Below are positions 24,575 through 33,505 of a stretch of DNA of 64,000 bases, one piece after another. The number at the start of each line of letters is the position of its first letter. Positions within the stretch are counted from its first letter, which is position 1. The translations under genes and the position numbers were made by a program. Below the pieces are notes generated by a model. It made no database searches, had not been told where the DNA came from, and worked only from the letters and a program-made list of their open reading frames with translations. The stretch lies in NCBI RefSeq assembly GCF_014042365.1, contig NZ_JACEZS010000008.1, positions 1-64,000 of the forward strand, in the 5' to 3' direction. The stretch comes from Rugamonas fusca (GTDB lineage Bacteria; Pseudomonadota; Gammaproteobacteria; Burkholderiales; Burkholderiaceae_D).

Positions 24575-26305
24575 ATGTCCAAGCAACTCACCATTTCCGC
24601 CGGCCAGTTCTCCTGCAAGGGACGCAAGGACGTCAACCAGGATTTTCACGGCATCTACCATGCCAGCGGCGCGCAACTGGGCCACAAGGGCATCGCCATC
24701 GCGCTGGCCGACGGCATCAGCGGCAGCGATGTCAGCCAGGTCGCCAGCCAGTTCGCCGTGACCGGCTTTCTGGACGACTACTACTGCACCTCCGACGCGT
24801 GGAGCGTCAAGACCGCGGCCGAACGGGTGCTGGCGGCCACCAATTCCTGGCTCTACGCGCAGACCCAGCAAGGGCGCGGCCGCTACGACAAGGACCAGGG
24901 CTATGTGTGCACGCTGAGCACCATGGTCATCAAGTCGGCCACGGCGCACATCTTCCATGTCGGCGACACCCGCATTTACCGCCTGCACGGCGCCACGCTG
25001 GAACAGCTGACGGTCGACCACCGCATCCAGGTCTCGCCCCAACAGAGTTACCTGAGCCGCGCACTGGGCGTGGACAGCCAGCTCGACATCGATTACCGCA
25101 CCGTGCCCGTCGAAGCGGGCGACCTGTTCGTGCTGGCCACGGACGGCGTCTATGAATACGTCGACGGCGCCGCCATCGCCGCCGCCATCACCGCCACGCC
25201 GCAGCAGCTGGACCTGGCCGCGCAAGCCATCGTCGAAGAAGCCTACCGGCGCGGCAGCCCGGACAACCTGACCGTGCAGCTGGTGCGCATCGACGCGCTG
25301 CCCAGCCCCGAGGTCAACGAGCTGGTGCGGCGCTACGCCATGCTGCCCTTCCCGCCATTGCTGGAGCCCGGACAGATGTTCGACGGCTACAAGATCGTGC
25401 GCGAACTGCACGGCAGCAGCCGCAGCCACATCTACCTGGCGCACGACCCCGACAGCGGGCAGCACCTGGTCATCAAGGCGCCTGCCATCGACCTGCAGAA
25501 CGATCCGGCCTATATCGAACGCTTCCTGATGGAGGAATGGGTGGCACGCCGCATCCACAGCCCGCACGTGCTCAAGCCGGTCGTGCTCGGCCGCACGCGC
25601 AACTTCCTCTATGTGCTGACCGAATTCATCGAGGGCCAGACCCTGGCGCAATGGCTGCAGGACCACCCCCGGCCCGGCTTGCCAATGGTGCGCGGCATCG
25701 TCGGCCAGGTGGCGAAAGGCTTGCGCGCCCTGCACCGGCTGGACATGGTGCACCAGGACCTGCGCCCGGAGAACATCATGATCGACGGCGCCGGCATGGT
25801 CACCATCATCGACCTGGGCGCCGCCAGCGTGGCCGGCATCAGCGAGTTTTGCGGCCCCGCCGAACAGGCCGGCTTGCCCGGCGCGCTGCAATGCACGGCG
25901 CCGGAATATTTCCTCGGCGAAGATGGCAGCGCGCGCTCTGACATCTATGCGCTGGGCGTGCTGGTCTACCAGATACTGACGGGAACACTGCCCTACGGCG
26001 TCGAGGTGCCCAAGGCCCGCACCCGCGCGGCCCAGCGCAAGCTGCGCTATGACCCGGCCCCGGAACGCAACCGCGACGTGCCGCCGTGGGTCGACGAGGC
26101 CATCAAGAAAGCGGTGCACCCGGACCCGCTGCGGCGCTACGACGACGTGGCCGAATTCCTGTACGACCTGGAGCAGCCGAACCGGGCCTTCCTCGGCCGC
26201 CAGCGCCTGCCATTGATCGAGCGCCACCCGCTGGCGTTCTGGAAAGGGATGTCGTTCGTGCTGGCCAGCGCACTGCTGCTGAGCCTGGCCTTCCGGGGAC
26301 ACTGA
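24575..26305 (+). CDS. PP2C phosphatase - Ser/Thr kinase fusion, C-terminally membrane anchored
   Basis: A 576-residue two-domain signalling protein. Residues 1 to about 245 are a PP2C phosphatase (GRKDVNQDFHG, ALADGISGSD, HVGDTRIYRL, LATDGVYEYV carry the metal-binding Asp residues). From about 270 comes a Hanks-type kinase: Lys near 298 in HLVIKAP, catalytic Asp in HQDLRPENIM (about 393-402), DLG instead of DFG (about 410), and APEYF with SDIYALGVLVYQ. A single transmembrane helix (about 558-575) ends the protein, so both domains face the cytoplasm. It follows the FocA/NirC gene and is likely cotranscribed; regulation of the channel or of nitrogen metabolism is a reasonable guess, not shown. 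Confidence 0.9.
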   Translation: MSKQLTISAGQFSCKGRKDVNQDFHGIYHASGAQLGHKGIAIALADGISGSDVSQVASQFAVTGFLDDYYCTSDAWSVKTAAERVLAATNSWLYAQTQQGRGRYDKDQGYVCTLSTMVIKSATAHIFHVGDTRIYRLHGATLEQLTVDHRIQVSPQQSYLSRALGVDSQLDIDYRTVPVEAGDLFVLATDGVYEYVDGAAIAAAITATPQQLDLAAQAIVEEAYRRGSPDNLTVQLVRIDALPSPEVNELVRRYAMLPFPPLLEPGQMFDGYKIVRELHGSSRSHIYLAHDPDSGQHLVIKAPAIDLQNDPAYIERFLMEEWVARRIHSPHVLKPVVLGRTRNFLYVLTEFIEGQTLAQWLQDHPRPGLPMVRGIVGQVAKGLRALHRLDMVHQDLRPENIMIDGAGMVTIIDLGAASVAGISEFCGPAEQAGLPGALQCTAPEYFLGEDGSARSDIYALGVLVYQILTGTLPYGVEVPKARTRAAQRKLRYDPAPERNRDVPPWVDEAIKKAVHPDPLRRYDDVAEFLYDLEQPNRAFLGRQRLPLIERHPLAFWKGMSFVLASALLLSLAFRGH

Positions 26306-26381
26306 CGCGCCCATCGTATGGTTCTGATAACATTAAGCGCCACCGACCATACGATCCAGCCAGCAACAGGAGAACACGCAG

Positions 26382-26762
26382 ATGAGTGACCCGCAATATT
26401 TGCACGGAAGCTGCCTGTGCGGCGGCGTGGCCTACCGGGCCGCCCTGCCCGTGCGCGACGCCAGCCATTGCTACTGCACCATGTGCCAGAAACAGCATGG
26501 CGCGGCATCGGGCTCCTACGCCAACGTCGCCAGCGCCGGCTTTGCGATCGAGCGGGGCGCCGGACTGGTGACGGAATACGCCTCGTCCGACCATGGCCGG
26601 CGCGGCTTTTGCAGCGTGTGCGGCTCCACCCTGTTCTGGCGCAGCACCCAGGCGCCGGACCGCATCGCGATCACCCTGGGCACGCTGGAGCCGCCCTACG
26701 ACGGCCCTGTCGAGCGTGAGCTCCATACGGACAACAAACCGGCCTGGCTGCCCAAGCGCTGA
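26382..26762 (+). CDS. GFA family (CENP-V/glutathione-dependent formaldehyde-activating type) zinc protein
   Basis: A 126-residue protein. GSCLCGGVAY, then HCYCTMCQKQHG and FCSVCGSTLFW carry the Cys residues of the GFA zinc sites. AGGAG lies upstream at a suitable distance. Members are assumed to handle glutathione adducts, but most single-domain copies, like this one, are uncharacterised. Stands alone between the kinase fusion and the SDR gene. Confidence 0.9.
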   Translation: MSDPQYLHGSCLCGGVAYRAALPVRDASHCYCTMCQKQHGAASGSYANVASAGFAIERGAGLVTEYASSDHGRRGFCSVCGSTLFWRSTQAPDRIAITLGTLEPPYDGPVERELHTDNKPAWLPKR

Positions 26763-26853
26763 CGGCGCCGCCTCGCTCATCATCCACCTCCCGGCGGCGG
26801 GGAAGTTCGCTTCCCCTGCCCGCATTTTAGTACCCCTCCTCTCAGCCCATCGG

Positions 26854-26904
26854 TTGACAACTGACCGCCAGTCATTAAACTAGCCATATTATGACCTTCA
26901 GTCA
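26854..26904 (+). promoter_or_regulatory. Promoter with two TetR-type operators (TGAC-N5-GTCA)
   Basis: TTGACA (26854-26859) and TAAACT (26876-26881) are 16 bases apart. Two copies of TGAC-N5-GTCA lie at 26862-26874 (inside the spacer) and 26892-26904 (just downstream), each followed by ATTxAAC. The downstream operon contains a TetR gene, so autoregulation by steric block is likely. Confidence 0.65.
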
Positions 26905-26924
26905 TTTAACCGTGGAGAGTGGCG

Positions 26925-27713
26925 ATGAGACAGGATCTGACCGGACAATGGGCATTGGTAACGGGCGCATCGAGCGGCTTCGGCGTGGATTTCGCGCGCC
27001 TGCTGGCGGCGCGCGGGGCGAAGCTGGTGCTGGTGGCACGGCGTGCTGAACCGATGCAGGCGCTGGCCCGCGAACTGGCCAGCCAGCACGGCACCGTGAG
27101 CGAGATTGAAAGCGTGGACCTGTCCCAGCCGGGCGCGGCCCACGCGCTCAAGGCCACGCTGGACGCGCGCGGCATCCGCATCGACATTCTGATCAACAAC
27201 GCCGGCTATGGCTTGTGGGGCCCGTTCCTGGAGCAGCCGCTGGCCCGCACGCTCGACATGATGCAACTGAACATGGTGGCGCTGACCGAGCTCACCCACG
27301 CCTTCGCCAACGACATGGCGCAGCGCGGCCGTGGCAAGATCCTGCTGGTGTCGTCCATCGGCGCCTACCAGGCCACGCCGACCTATGCGGCCTATGCGGC
27401 CACCAAGGCTTACGTATTGCTGTTCGGCGAGGCGCTGCACGAAGAATTGAAGCGCAAGGGCGTCACCGTCACCGTGCTGTCGCCCGGCATTTCCGCCACC
27501 GGCTTCCTGGACGTGTCCGGCCAGCGCGCCACCCTGTACCAGCGCCTGCTGATGATGAAGAGCGCGGCCGTGGCGCACATCGGCCTGCGCGCGCTCGACC
27601 GGGGCCGCGCCTCCATCGTGCCGGGCTGGCTGAACGCACTCACGGTGCTGGGCAACCGCCTCATGCCGCGCATGGCGCAACGCCGTGTCGCCTACCAGTT
27701 GATGAAGAACTGA
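26925..27713 (+). CDS. SDR family oxidoreductase
   Basis: A 262-residue short-chain dehydrogenase. The start is at MRQDLTGQWALV, where GGAG lies 7 bases upstream; an in-frame GTG six bases earlier is less well placed. Cofactor motif TGASSGFG, structural NNAGYG, catalytic Ser in LLVSSIGAY and Y-x3-K in YAAYAATKAYV. The C terminus resembles the DltE/YqjQ-type dehydrogenases. The TetR gene follows after 52 bases and operators precede it, so this is the regulated target. Substrate unknown. Confidence 0.87.
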   Translation: MRQDLTGQWALVTGASSGFGVDFARLLAARGAKLVLVARRAEPMQALARELASQHGTVSEIESVDLSQPGAAHALKATLDARGIRIDILINNAGYGLWGPFLEQPLARTLDMMQLNMVALTELTHAFANDMAQRGRGKILLVSSIGAYQATPTYAAYAATKAYVLLFGEALHEELKRKGVTVTVLSPGISATGFLDVSGQRATLYQRLLMMKSAAVAHIGLRALDRGRASIVPGWLNALTVLGNRLMPRMAQRRVAYQLMKN

Positions 27714-27765
27714 GACACGACCGATTCGTTGTAGAATCCGGAGCCATTTAACGCTAAGGAAACCC

Positions 27766-28404
27766 ATGGGACGCCCCGTCCTGACCGAGCAACACCGGGA
27801 GCAGCGCCGCCGCGTGCTGCTCGACGCCGCCCACCAGCTCTACCGCGAGCGCAACGCCCTGCCGCCCGTGGCCGATATCGCCAGCGCGGCGGGCCTGGCC
27901 AAGGGCACGGTCTACCTGTATTTCCGCACCAAGGAAGAAATCTTCGTCGCCCTGCTGGAAGACAGCTTCGCGCAATTGTTCGCGGCGCTGGCGCCGCTGC
28001 TGACGGCGCTGGACATGGACCAGCCCGGCACGGCGGCCCGCTTCGCGCGGGCTTACACGCAACTGGTGCGCGACAGCGGCGACCTGCTGCAACTGGCCGC
28101 GCTGGGCAACACCGTGCTGGAAAAGAACCTGCCGCTGGAAGCCATGCAGCGCTTCAAGCTGAACCTGGCGCAAGGGATGACGCAGGCCGGCGCCCTGCTG
28201 GAACGCGGCACGCGCGCGCCCGGCTGGGGCGCCACCCTGCTGCTGCAAACCTATGCGCTGACCCTGGGGCTGTGGCAGGCGCTCGACTTTCCCGACGCGC
28301 TGCGCCCGCTGTTACAGCAACCGGCGCTGCAAGTGCTGCAACGGGATTTTCATACCGAACTGGAAGCGGCCATCGAGCGGCTGTGGTCGGCCGCGTTCAA
28401 CTGA
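27766..28404 (+). CDS. TetR family transcription regulator
   Basis: A 212-residue protein. The N-terminal helix-turn-helix is ADIASAAGLAKGTVYLYFRT, preceded by the usual R-x-x-LLDAAHQLY helix. The C-terminal ligand domain is helical with no recognisable ligand signature. AAGGA precedes the ATG. Cotranscribed with the SDR gene; its likely binding sites are the TGAC-N5-GTCA repeats upstream of that gene. Confidence 0.9.
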   Translation: MGRPVLTEQHREQRRRVLLDAAHQLYRERNALPPVADIASAAGLAKGTVYLYFRTKEEIFVALLEDSFAQLFAALAPLLTALDMDQPGTAARFARAYTQLVRDSGDLLQLAALGNTVLEKNLPLEAMQRFKLNLAQGMTQAGALLERGTRAPGWGATLLLQTYALTLGLWQALDFPDALRPLLQQPALQVLQRDFHTELEAAIERLWSAAFN

Positions 28405-28417
28405 CCGCGCCAGCCCG

Positions 28418-28954
28418 TCACCACATCAGATCGTCGGGAATCTGGAAGGCGGCGTAAGGATCGTCCTCATCGACGGCCGTGCTGCTCTTGCTGACACGCA
28501 CCACCAGCGACGCGTCGCGCTCGGCGATCTTGTCGGCGATCACGCGCGGCACCAGCTCCACCGCATCGCCCAGGCACACGATCACCAGACGGCCCGCCAC
28601 CAGGTGCTCACGGACGTCGGCCGACACGTAGATGCGCTCGATCTTGCTGCCATGGGTGAAGTTGTAGGCGATGTCGCCCTTGCCCTTGTTCTGGCGGTTC
28701 TTCTGCACCATCTGCACGATCTGTGCGTAGATGGCCTTCTGCGTGGCCGCCTCGTCGCGCTGCGCGTTCAGTTCGCGCGCACGCTCCGCGTTCTTGCGCT
28801 GGATTTCCAGCGCGGCCAGGCGCGCCTCGTCCACGCTCTGCGTGCCCGTGCGGCGCTCCTCTTTCTTCTGCTTGCTCTTGTCCTGGTTGACCTTCTTGAC
28901 CTTGTTCTTGTCGACCAGGCCGGCCTTTAACAACTGCTCCTGCAAGGAAACCAT
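28418..28954 (-). CDS. DUF2058 family protein (YaiL-like)
   Basis: A 178-residue protein starting MVSLQEQLLKAGLVDKNKVK, the standard opening of DUF2058. A highly charged Lys/Glu-rich helical middle (KEERRTGTQSVDEARLAALE) precedes a conserved C-terminal part with YNFTHGSKIERIYVSADVR and LGDAVELVPR. Nucleoid- or RNA-associated roles have been suggested for relatives, without firm proof. Converges with the TetR gene (13 bases apart). Confidence 0.88.
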   Translation of the reverse strand: MVSLQEQLLKAGLVDKNKVKKVNQDKSKQKKEERRTGTQSVDEARLAALEIQRKNAERARELNAQRDEAATQKAIYAQIVQMVQKNRQNKGKGDIAYNFTHGSKIERIYVSADVREHLVAGRLVIVCLGDAVELVPRVIADKIAERDASLVVRVSKSSTAVDEDDPYAAFQIPDDLMW

Positions 28955-29033
28955 GCTTACCACTCCGTCTATGGGAACGCCAGCCGGACCCAAACGCCGG
29001 CCGGCGCAAAGGCGCTAGCATAGCAAACTGGCG

Positions 29034-29888
29034 CTAGCCCAGCTCAAACGTCGTGATGCCGTACTGGCGCGCCATGTCCATGGCCGGCTGGCCTTTGGTG
29101 TACATGCGCGCCGTTTCGAAGCAGGGCCGCAGCTGGTGGCGCGCGGCCAGCGACATGGCGGCCGGGTTGGCCTCGGGCACGTCGAGATACACGGGCGCGC
29201 CCGGCGTCACCTGGCCCAGCAGATTGAGGAACAAGGTCTCGGCCTGCACCGCCGTGTCGGCGAACAGGGGGCCGATCTTGTAGCCGTTGCGGCACGGCCG
29301 CAGCACGGCATAGGCGGCCACGCCCGGCCCGCCCGCTGCGCCCGGAATGCCGACGGCGATGCAGTCCGGCTGCGTAATCCAGCATTGCAGAAAACGGCTG
29401 CGTTGCTCCGGGAAGCAGGCGCGGTCATACTGGTGCACCGCGTCAATCGGGAGCGACGCCAGCGGCACGGCCTCATTGTCCACGCCGGGCCGGCCATACG
29501 CCTCGTAGCGGATATTGCGGTGGGCCAACTGGAAGCCGGACTTGGTGTAATTGCCCTGCTGCGCCAGCACGCCGTCCAGGCCCACGTTGCGCCCCGCCAG
29601 CCGCGCCATACCGGCCCGCCACAGGGCCATGCCGTGTCCCCGCCCGCGCCATGCGGGCCGCACGATGTAGCCGCCGATGAAGCCGAAGGTGGTGCCGTAT
29701 TGAATCGCGAAAATGCTGGCGACTGGCTCGCCGTTCACCACGCCCAGCAGGAAGCCGCCCGGATCGGCCGCATGAAAGCAGGCGGCGTCGTTGAGGCCAG
29801 GATTCCAGCCTTCATCGGCCGCCCAGTCCAGCACGGTGTCCAGCTCCTGCGCGTGCATGGGACGGATCAACATGGGTTCGGGCGTCAT
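29034..29888 (-). CDS. GNAT acetyltransferase with extra C-terminal domain
   Basis: A 284-residue protein. The N-terminal GNAT fold has IFAIQYGTTFGFIGGYIVRP and the acetyl-CoA loop RGRGHGMALW. The second half (from about residue 150) matches the layout of double-domain acetyltransferases of the Acetyltransf_18 type, with YKIGPLFADT. Acceptor substrate unknown. Single gene. Confidence 0.85.
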   Translation of the reverse strand: MTPEPMLIRPMHAQELDTVLDWAADEGWNPGLNDAACFHAADPGGFLLGVVNGEPVASIFAIQYGTTFGFIGGYIVRPAWRGRGHGMALWRAGMARLAGRNVGLDGVLAQQGNYTKSGFQLAHRNIRYEAYGRPGVDNEAVPLASLPIDAVHQYDRACFPEQRSRFLQCWITQPDCIAVGIPGAAGGPGVAAYAVLRPCRNGYKIGPLFADTAVQAETLFLNLLGQVTPGAPVYLDVPEANPAAMSLAARHQLRPCFETARMYTKGQPAMDMARQYGITTFELG

Positions 29889-30091
29889 CCTGCGCTCCTG
29901 TGGCGTGCATCACTCAAGTCCTCACTGTAGGCCAATTCACGCTGCGGCGCTATGGCCGCACGCCCTCATCACAGTCCGCCCGGCCACACGCCTTGACATT
30001 GGCCCCCGGCGAACTAGGCTGATCTGATCGGACACTCCCGACACGACCATCCGCGACTGTCGCGGGGCGGACGACGATCAGGAGAGACGCC

Positions 30092-30532
30092 ATGAATGCA
30101 CAACAGAACAAGCAACTGGTGATGCAAGGCTACCAGCTGTTCCAGAGCGGCGACATCCGCAAGCTGATGGAGCTGTACCACGACGACGCGGAATGGATCA
30201 GTCCCGATTCCGAATACACGCCCTATGCCGGCAGCTACCACGGCAAGCAAGGCATCGCCCAATTCTTCGCCAGGCTGGACGCGGCGGTCCAGACCATCTA
30301 TTTCCAGCCGCGCCAGTTCATCGCCGAGGGCGACACGGTGGTCGTCACCGGCGACGCCACCTGGATCGCCAAGCCCACCGGGCGCCGGTTCGACAACCCC
30401 TGGGTCCACGTGTTCAGCCTGAAGGACGGCAAGGTGGCCCGCTTCCGTGCCTATTGGGACACGGCGCCTGGCGACCGCGCCTTCCATCCCGAACTGACGG
30501 GCGCCGCCGCCAGCATGCCGCTGCACCACTGA
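30092..30532 (+). CDS. SnoaL/NTF2-like (ketosteroid isomerase-type) protein
   Basis: A 146-residue cone-fold protein. Typical features are LVMQGYQLFQSGDIRKLMEL, YHDDAEWI, GKQGIAQFF and a terminal VHVFSLKDGKVARFRAYWDT. GGAGAG lies upstream. The fold supports isomerases, cyclases or simple binding proteins; no specific function can be given. Isolated gene. Confidence 0.87.
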   Translation: MNAQQNKQLVMQGYQLFQSGDIRKLMELYHDDAEWISPDSEYTPYAGSYHGKQGIAQFFARLDAAVQTIYFQPRQFIAEGDTVVVTGDATWIAKPTGRRFDNPWVHVFSLKDGKVARFRAYWDTAPGDRAFHPELTGAAASMPLHH

Positions 30533-30748
30533 CGGCAACGCGCGCCACTACCGGCGCCGGCGCGGGCCACCACGGTCCGCCCGGCGCCGCGTCCGTCCTG
30601 GCCCCGATCGCCCGGCCCCCGCCTTGGGCCCTGGCCGTTTCGCCGCACCCCGCACGCTGAAGACGCCCACCTGCTACACTGCCCGTGCCGCGCGCGCACT
30701 GGCCGCGCATGGCGCACTGACTTAGTCCACGCCTTCAGGAACCTCACC

Positions 30749-31906
30749 ATGTTGAATTTCGAGTATTACAACCCCACCAAAATCGTGTTCGGCGCCGGCA
30801 CCACGGCCACCCTGTCGCGGCTGGTGCCGGAAACGGCCCGCGTGTTGCTGCTGTACGGCGGCGCCAGCGCTGAAAAAACGGGCACGCTGGCCGACGTGCG
30901 GGCCGCGCTGGCCGGGCGCGTGGTGCATGAATTCGGCGGCATCGAACCCAATCCCAGCTTCGAGACGCTGCAAGGCGCGATCGCCCAGGTACGGGCCGAA
31001 CGGCTCGACTACCTGCTGGCCGTAGGCGGCGGTTCCGTCATCGACGGCACCAAGTTCGTGGCCGCCGCCGCCGTGTACGACGGCGACGCCTGGGACGTGG
31101 CCAGCAGCCGCGGCGCCGTGGTCCAGCGCGCGCTGCCGTTCGGCGCCGTGCTGACGCTGCCGGCCACCGGCTCGGAAATGAACAACGGCGCCGTCGTCAC
31201 GCGCAAGGCGACCCACACCAAGCAGCCATTCCGCAGCGAACACCTGTTCCCCAAGTTCTCCATCCTGGACCCGACCCGCAGCTACACCCTGCCCGTGAAG
31301 CAAGTGGCCAACGGCCTGGTGGACGCCTTCGTCCACACCACGGAGCAGTACCTGACCTACCCGGCGCAAGCGCTGCCGCAGGACCGTTTCGCCGAAGGCT
31401 TGCTGCAAACGCTGGTGGAGATCGCGCCGCGCGCGCTGGCCGCGCCCGACGACTACGACACCCGCAGCAACCTGATGTGGGCCGCCTCGCTGGCCCTGAA
31501 CGGCCTGATCGGCGCCGGCGTGCCGCAGGACTGGGCCACCCACATGATCGGCCACGAACTGACGGCGCTCTACAACATCGACCACGCCCGCACCTTGGCC
31601 ATCGTGCTGCCGGCCCTGCTGCACGTGCGGCGCGACAGCAAGCGCGACAAGCTGCTGCAGTACGGCGCGCGCGTGTGGGGCATCACGGCCGGCAGCGAGG
31701 AGGAGCGCATCGACGCCGCCATCGAGCGCACCCGCACCTTCTTCGAAAGCGTGGGCATCCCCACCCGGTTGGCTGACTACGGCCTGGGCCAGGAGGCGGT
31801 GGAAGCCGTGCTGGCCCAGCTGGAAGCGCACGGCATGAGCAAGCTCGGTGAACGGCGCGACGTCACGCTGGAAGTCAGCCGCGCCATCCTGCAGCACGCC
31901 CTGTGA
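30749..31906 (+). CDS. yqhD: YqhD-type iron-containing alcohol/aldehyde dehydrogenase
   Basis: A 385-residue NADPH-dependent reductase of the group III alcohol dehydrogenases. It opens FEYYNPTKIVFGAGT, has LLLYGGASAEKTGTLADV, the cofactor loop AVGGGSVIDGTKF, and metal-binding residues in DAFVHTTEQYL, THMIGHELTALYNIDHARTL. The pattern follows E. coli YqhD and clostridial BdhA closely. It probably reduces short-chain and lipid-derived aldehydes. Single gene followed by a repeated hairpin element. Confidence 0.9.
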   Translation: MLNFEYYNPTKIVFGAGTTATLSRLVPETARVLLLYGGASAEKTGTLADVRAALAGRVVHEFGGIEPNPSFETLQGAIAQVRAERLDYLLAVGGGSVIDGTKFVAAAAVYDGDAWDVASSRGAVVQRALPFGAVLTLPATGSEMNNGAVVTRKATHTKQPFRSEHLFPKFSILDPTRSYTLPVKQVANGLVDAFVHTTEQYLTYPAQALPQDRFAEGLLQTLVEIAPRALAAPDDYDTRSNLMWAASLALNGLIGAGVPQDWATHMIGHELTALYNIDHARTLAIVLPALLHVRRDSKRDKLLQYGARVWGITAGSEEERIDAAIERTRTFFESVGIPTRLADYGLGQEAVEAVLAQLEAHGMSKLGERRDVTLEVSRAILQHAL

Positions 31907-31910
31907 AAAC

Positions 31911-32015
31911 GGGAACGTAAAAAACGGGGACGTAACACGATTTATCCTCAAAGCAAAATCGGGGACGTAACACGGTTTTTCTCTCAGGGAAAACCGCGTT
32001 ACGTCCCCGATTTTT
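31911..32015. repeat. GGGGACGTAAC repeat cluster with long hairpin
   Basis: Three direct copies of a GGG(G/A)ACGTAA core start at 31911, 31926 and 31961. An inverted copy lies at 31996-32015. The last direct copy and the inverted copy form a hairpin of about 25 paired bases (31955-31980 with 31989-32015). T-runs at both ends could allow bidirectional termination. This looks like a REP-type element; similar sequences would be expected elsewhere in the genome. Confidence 0.7.
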
Positions 32016-32080
32016 GTGCGGGGCAATATAAGTTGTTCGTCGGTTAGATTGACTGCCGCACGGCAGGCTGCAATACTGAA

Positions 32081-33400
32081 ATGGACGCGCATATGGCAAG
32101 TCGTATGCAAGTCGATGCCCCCACCAGTGCCATGGAGACTGGCGCGGTGGGGCAGATTGTTGCTTCCTGCCCGCGTGCCATGACAGAACTACGCGCCTCG
32201 CTCAAAAGTAAGCACAAGTTTTCGCTCAACTGGAGCTATCTGAACGCGATCGCCAACGGCGTGTCGGCGATCGACCTGGGCGCCCTGGCCTTGCGCAACC
32301 TGCATGACGCGCGCCAGTTCGTGCGCGAATACGGCTTCGACCTGGACCAGCCGGCCGCCCCGGCCCACATCGCCCGCGTGCATCGCGAGGCGGTCGATTT
32401 CATCATCCACACCTTCCTCGAACCGAGCCAGGCCCAGCTGATTCCGGCCGCCGTGGCCGCGCCCGACGATCCGCTGCAACTGCTGGTGTACGCTTCCATG
32501 CGGGGCCAACATTCGGACTTGCTGCGCATGTGGTCGTGCGCCGTGCTCAAGGTCATGCACGGCATTTTCTACCTCGAGAACAACCTCAAGCTGCGCCACT
32601 TTTCCACCATCCGCGAGCAGGTGTTTGCCAGCCTGGACGAGGTGATCCATTGCGACGACAGCGGTCACCACTTCCTCACGGACGGCGAAGTGTGCCTGCC
32701 GCTGCTGCAGTTCGAGCGCAAGAACAACAAGGGCCGCCACAGCATCCTGCTCAAGCTGCTCCAGAAAGCCGGCTACCTGGCGGCCGACATCTATGACCAC
32801 CTGGGCGTGCGGCTGATCTTCAACACCCGCTTCGAATGCCTGCTCGCGCTGCGCACCTTGCAGCGCGCCCACCTGCTGTCGGTCACCAACGTGGACGCCC
32901 AGCGCACCCGCAACACCCTGCTCGACCTGGAGGCGGCCAAGCAAGTGTTCAGCAAGTACCGTGCCGTGCTCGAGCACAGCGACGGCTACCCGGAACAGCT
33001 GTTGCAGCGCATGGACGAGGAAATGGCACAACTGGCCAAGCCGCAGACGCGCAGCGACAACCCGCACAGTGGCGCCGGCTTCAACAGCATCCAGGTCACG
33101 GTGCGCAAGATGATCCATTTGCAGCCGGACCCGGGCGCCGACATCGGCAATTACGATGTAGGGTTCTTCTTCGAATACGAGATCCAGCTGATGGACAAGG
33201 CCAGCCACGAGCGCAGCCTGAGCGGCCCGGCCAGCCACGAGGCGTACAAGCGGCGCCAGGTGGAAACGGCCCGCCTGCGCGTGCTGGGACGGGCCTTGCA
33301 CGACTGGATCGCGGCCTGCCAGCCGCCGCTGGCCGCCACGGCGCCCGAAGCCAGCCCGGTGGCCGCCGGCTCCGCCCCCATCACCGCCCTGGCACATTGA
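32081..33400 (+). CDS. Uncharacterised protein with RelA/SpoT-like nucleotidyltransferase motifs
   Basis: A 439-residue protein; ATGs at 32081, 32093 and 32105 are all possible starts. The centre reads YDHLGVRLIFNTRFECLLAL (about 236-255), followed by FNSIQVTVRKM (about 333) and FFFEYEIQLMDKASHE (about 361). The spacing of D-x-x-G-V-R, a Y/F-x-S-I-Q strand and an E-x-E-I-Q strand resembles the RelA/SpoT synthetase fold, although identity is low and the family match cannot be checked here. I recall an uncharacterised family with similar features (TIGR04552/TIGR04562), unverified. The N-terminal 200 residues are helical. A ParA gene follows after 105 bases. Confidence 0.6.
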   Translation: MDAHMASRMQVDAPTSAMETGAVGQIVASCPRAMTELRASLKSKHKFSLNWSYLNAIANGVSAIDLGALALRNLHDARQFVREYGFDLDQPAAPAHIARVHREAVDFIIHTFLEPSQAQLIPAAVAAPDDPLQLLVYASMRGQHSDLLRMWSCAVLKVMHGIFYLENNLKLRHFSTIREQVFASLDEVIHCDDSGHHFLTDGEVCLPLLQFERKNNKGRHSILLKLLQKAGYLAADIYDHLGVRLIFNTRFECLLALRTLQRAHLLSVTNVDAQRTRNTLLDLEAAKQVFSKYRAVLEHSDGYPEQLLQRMDEEMAQLAKPQTRSDNPHSGAGFNSIQVTVRKMIHLQPDPGADIGNYDVGFFFEYEIQLMDKASHERSLSGPASHEAYKRRQVETARLRVLGRALHDWIAACQPPLAATAPEASPVAAGSAPITALAH

Positions 33401-33505
33401 CGCGCGGCGCGCAGCGCCGGTGTGATCAAATTGCTACATGCAGGATCGCCGCAGCATTCGTTGCTGCATCGCACCATGCTAGAATCGTTGCATTCCCATC
33501 CACTC

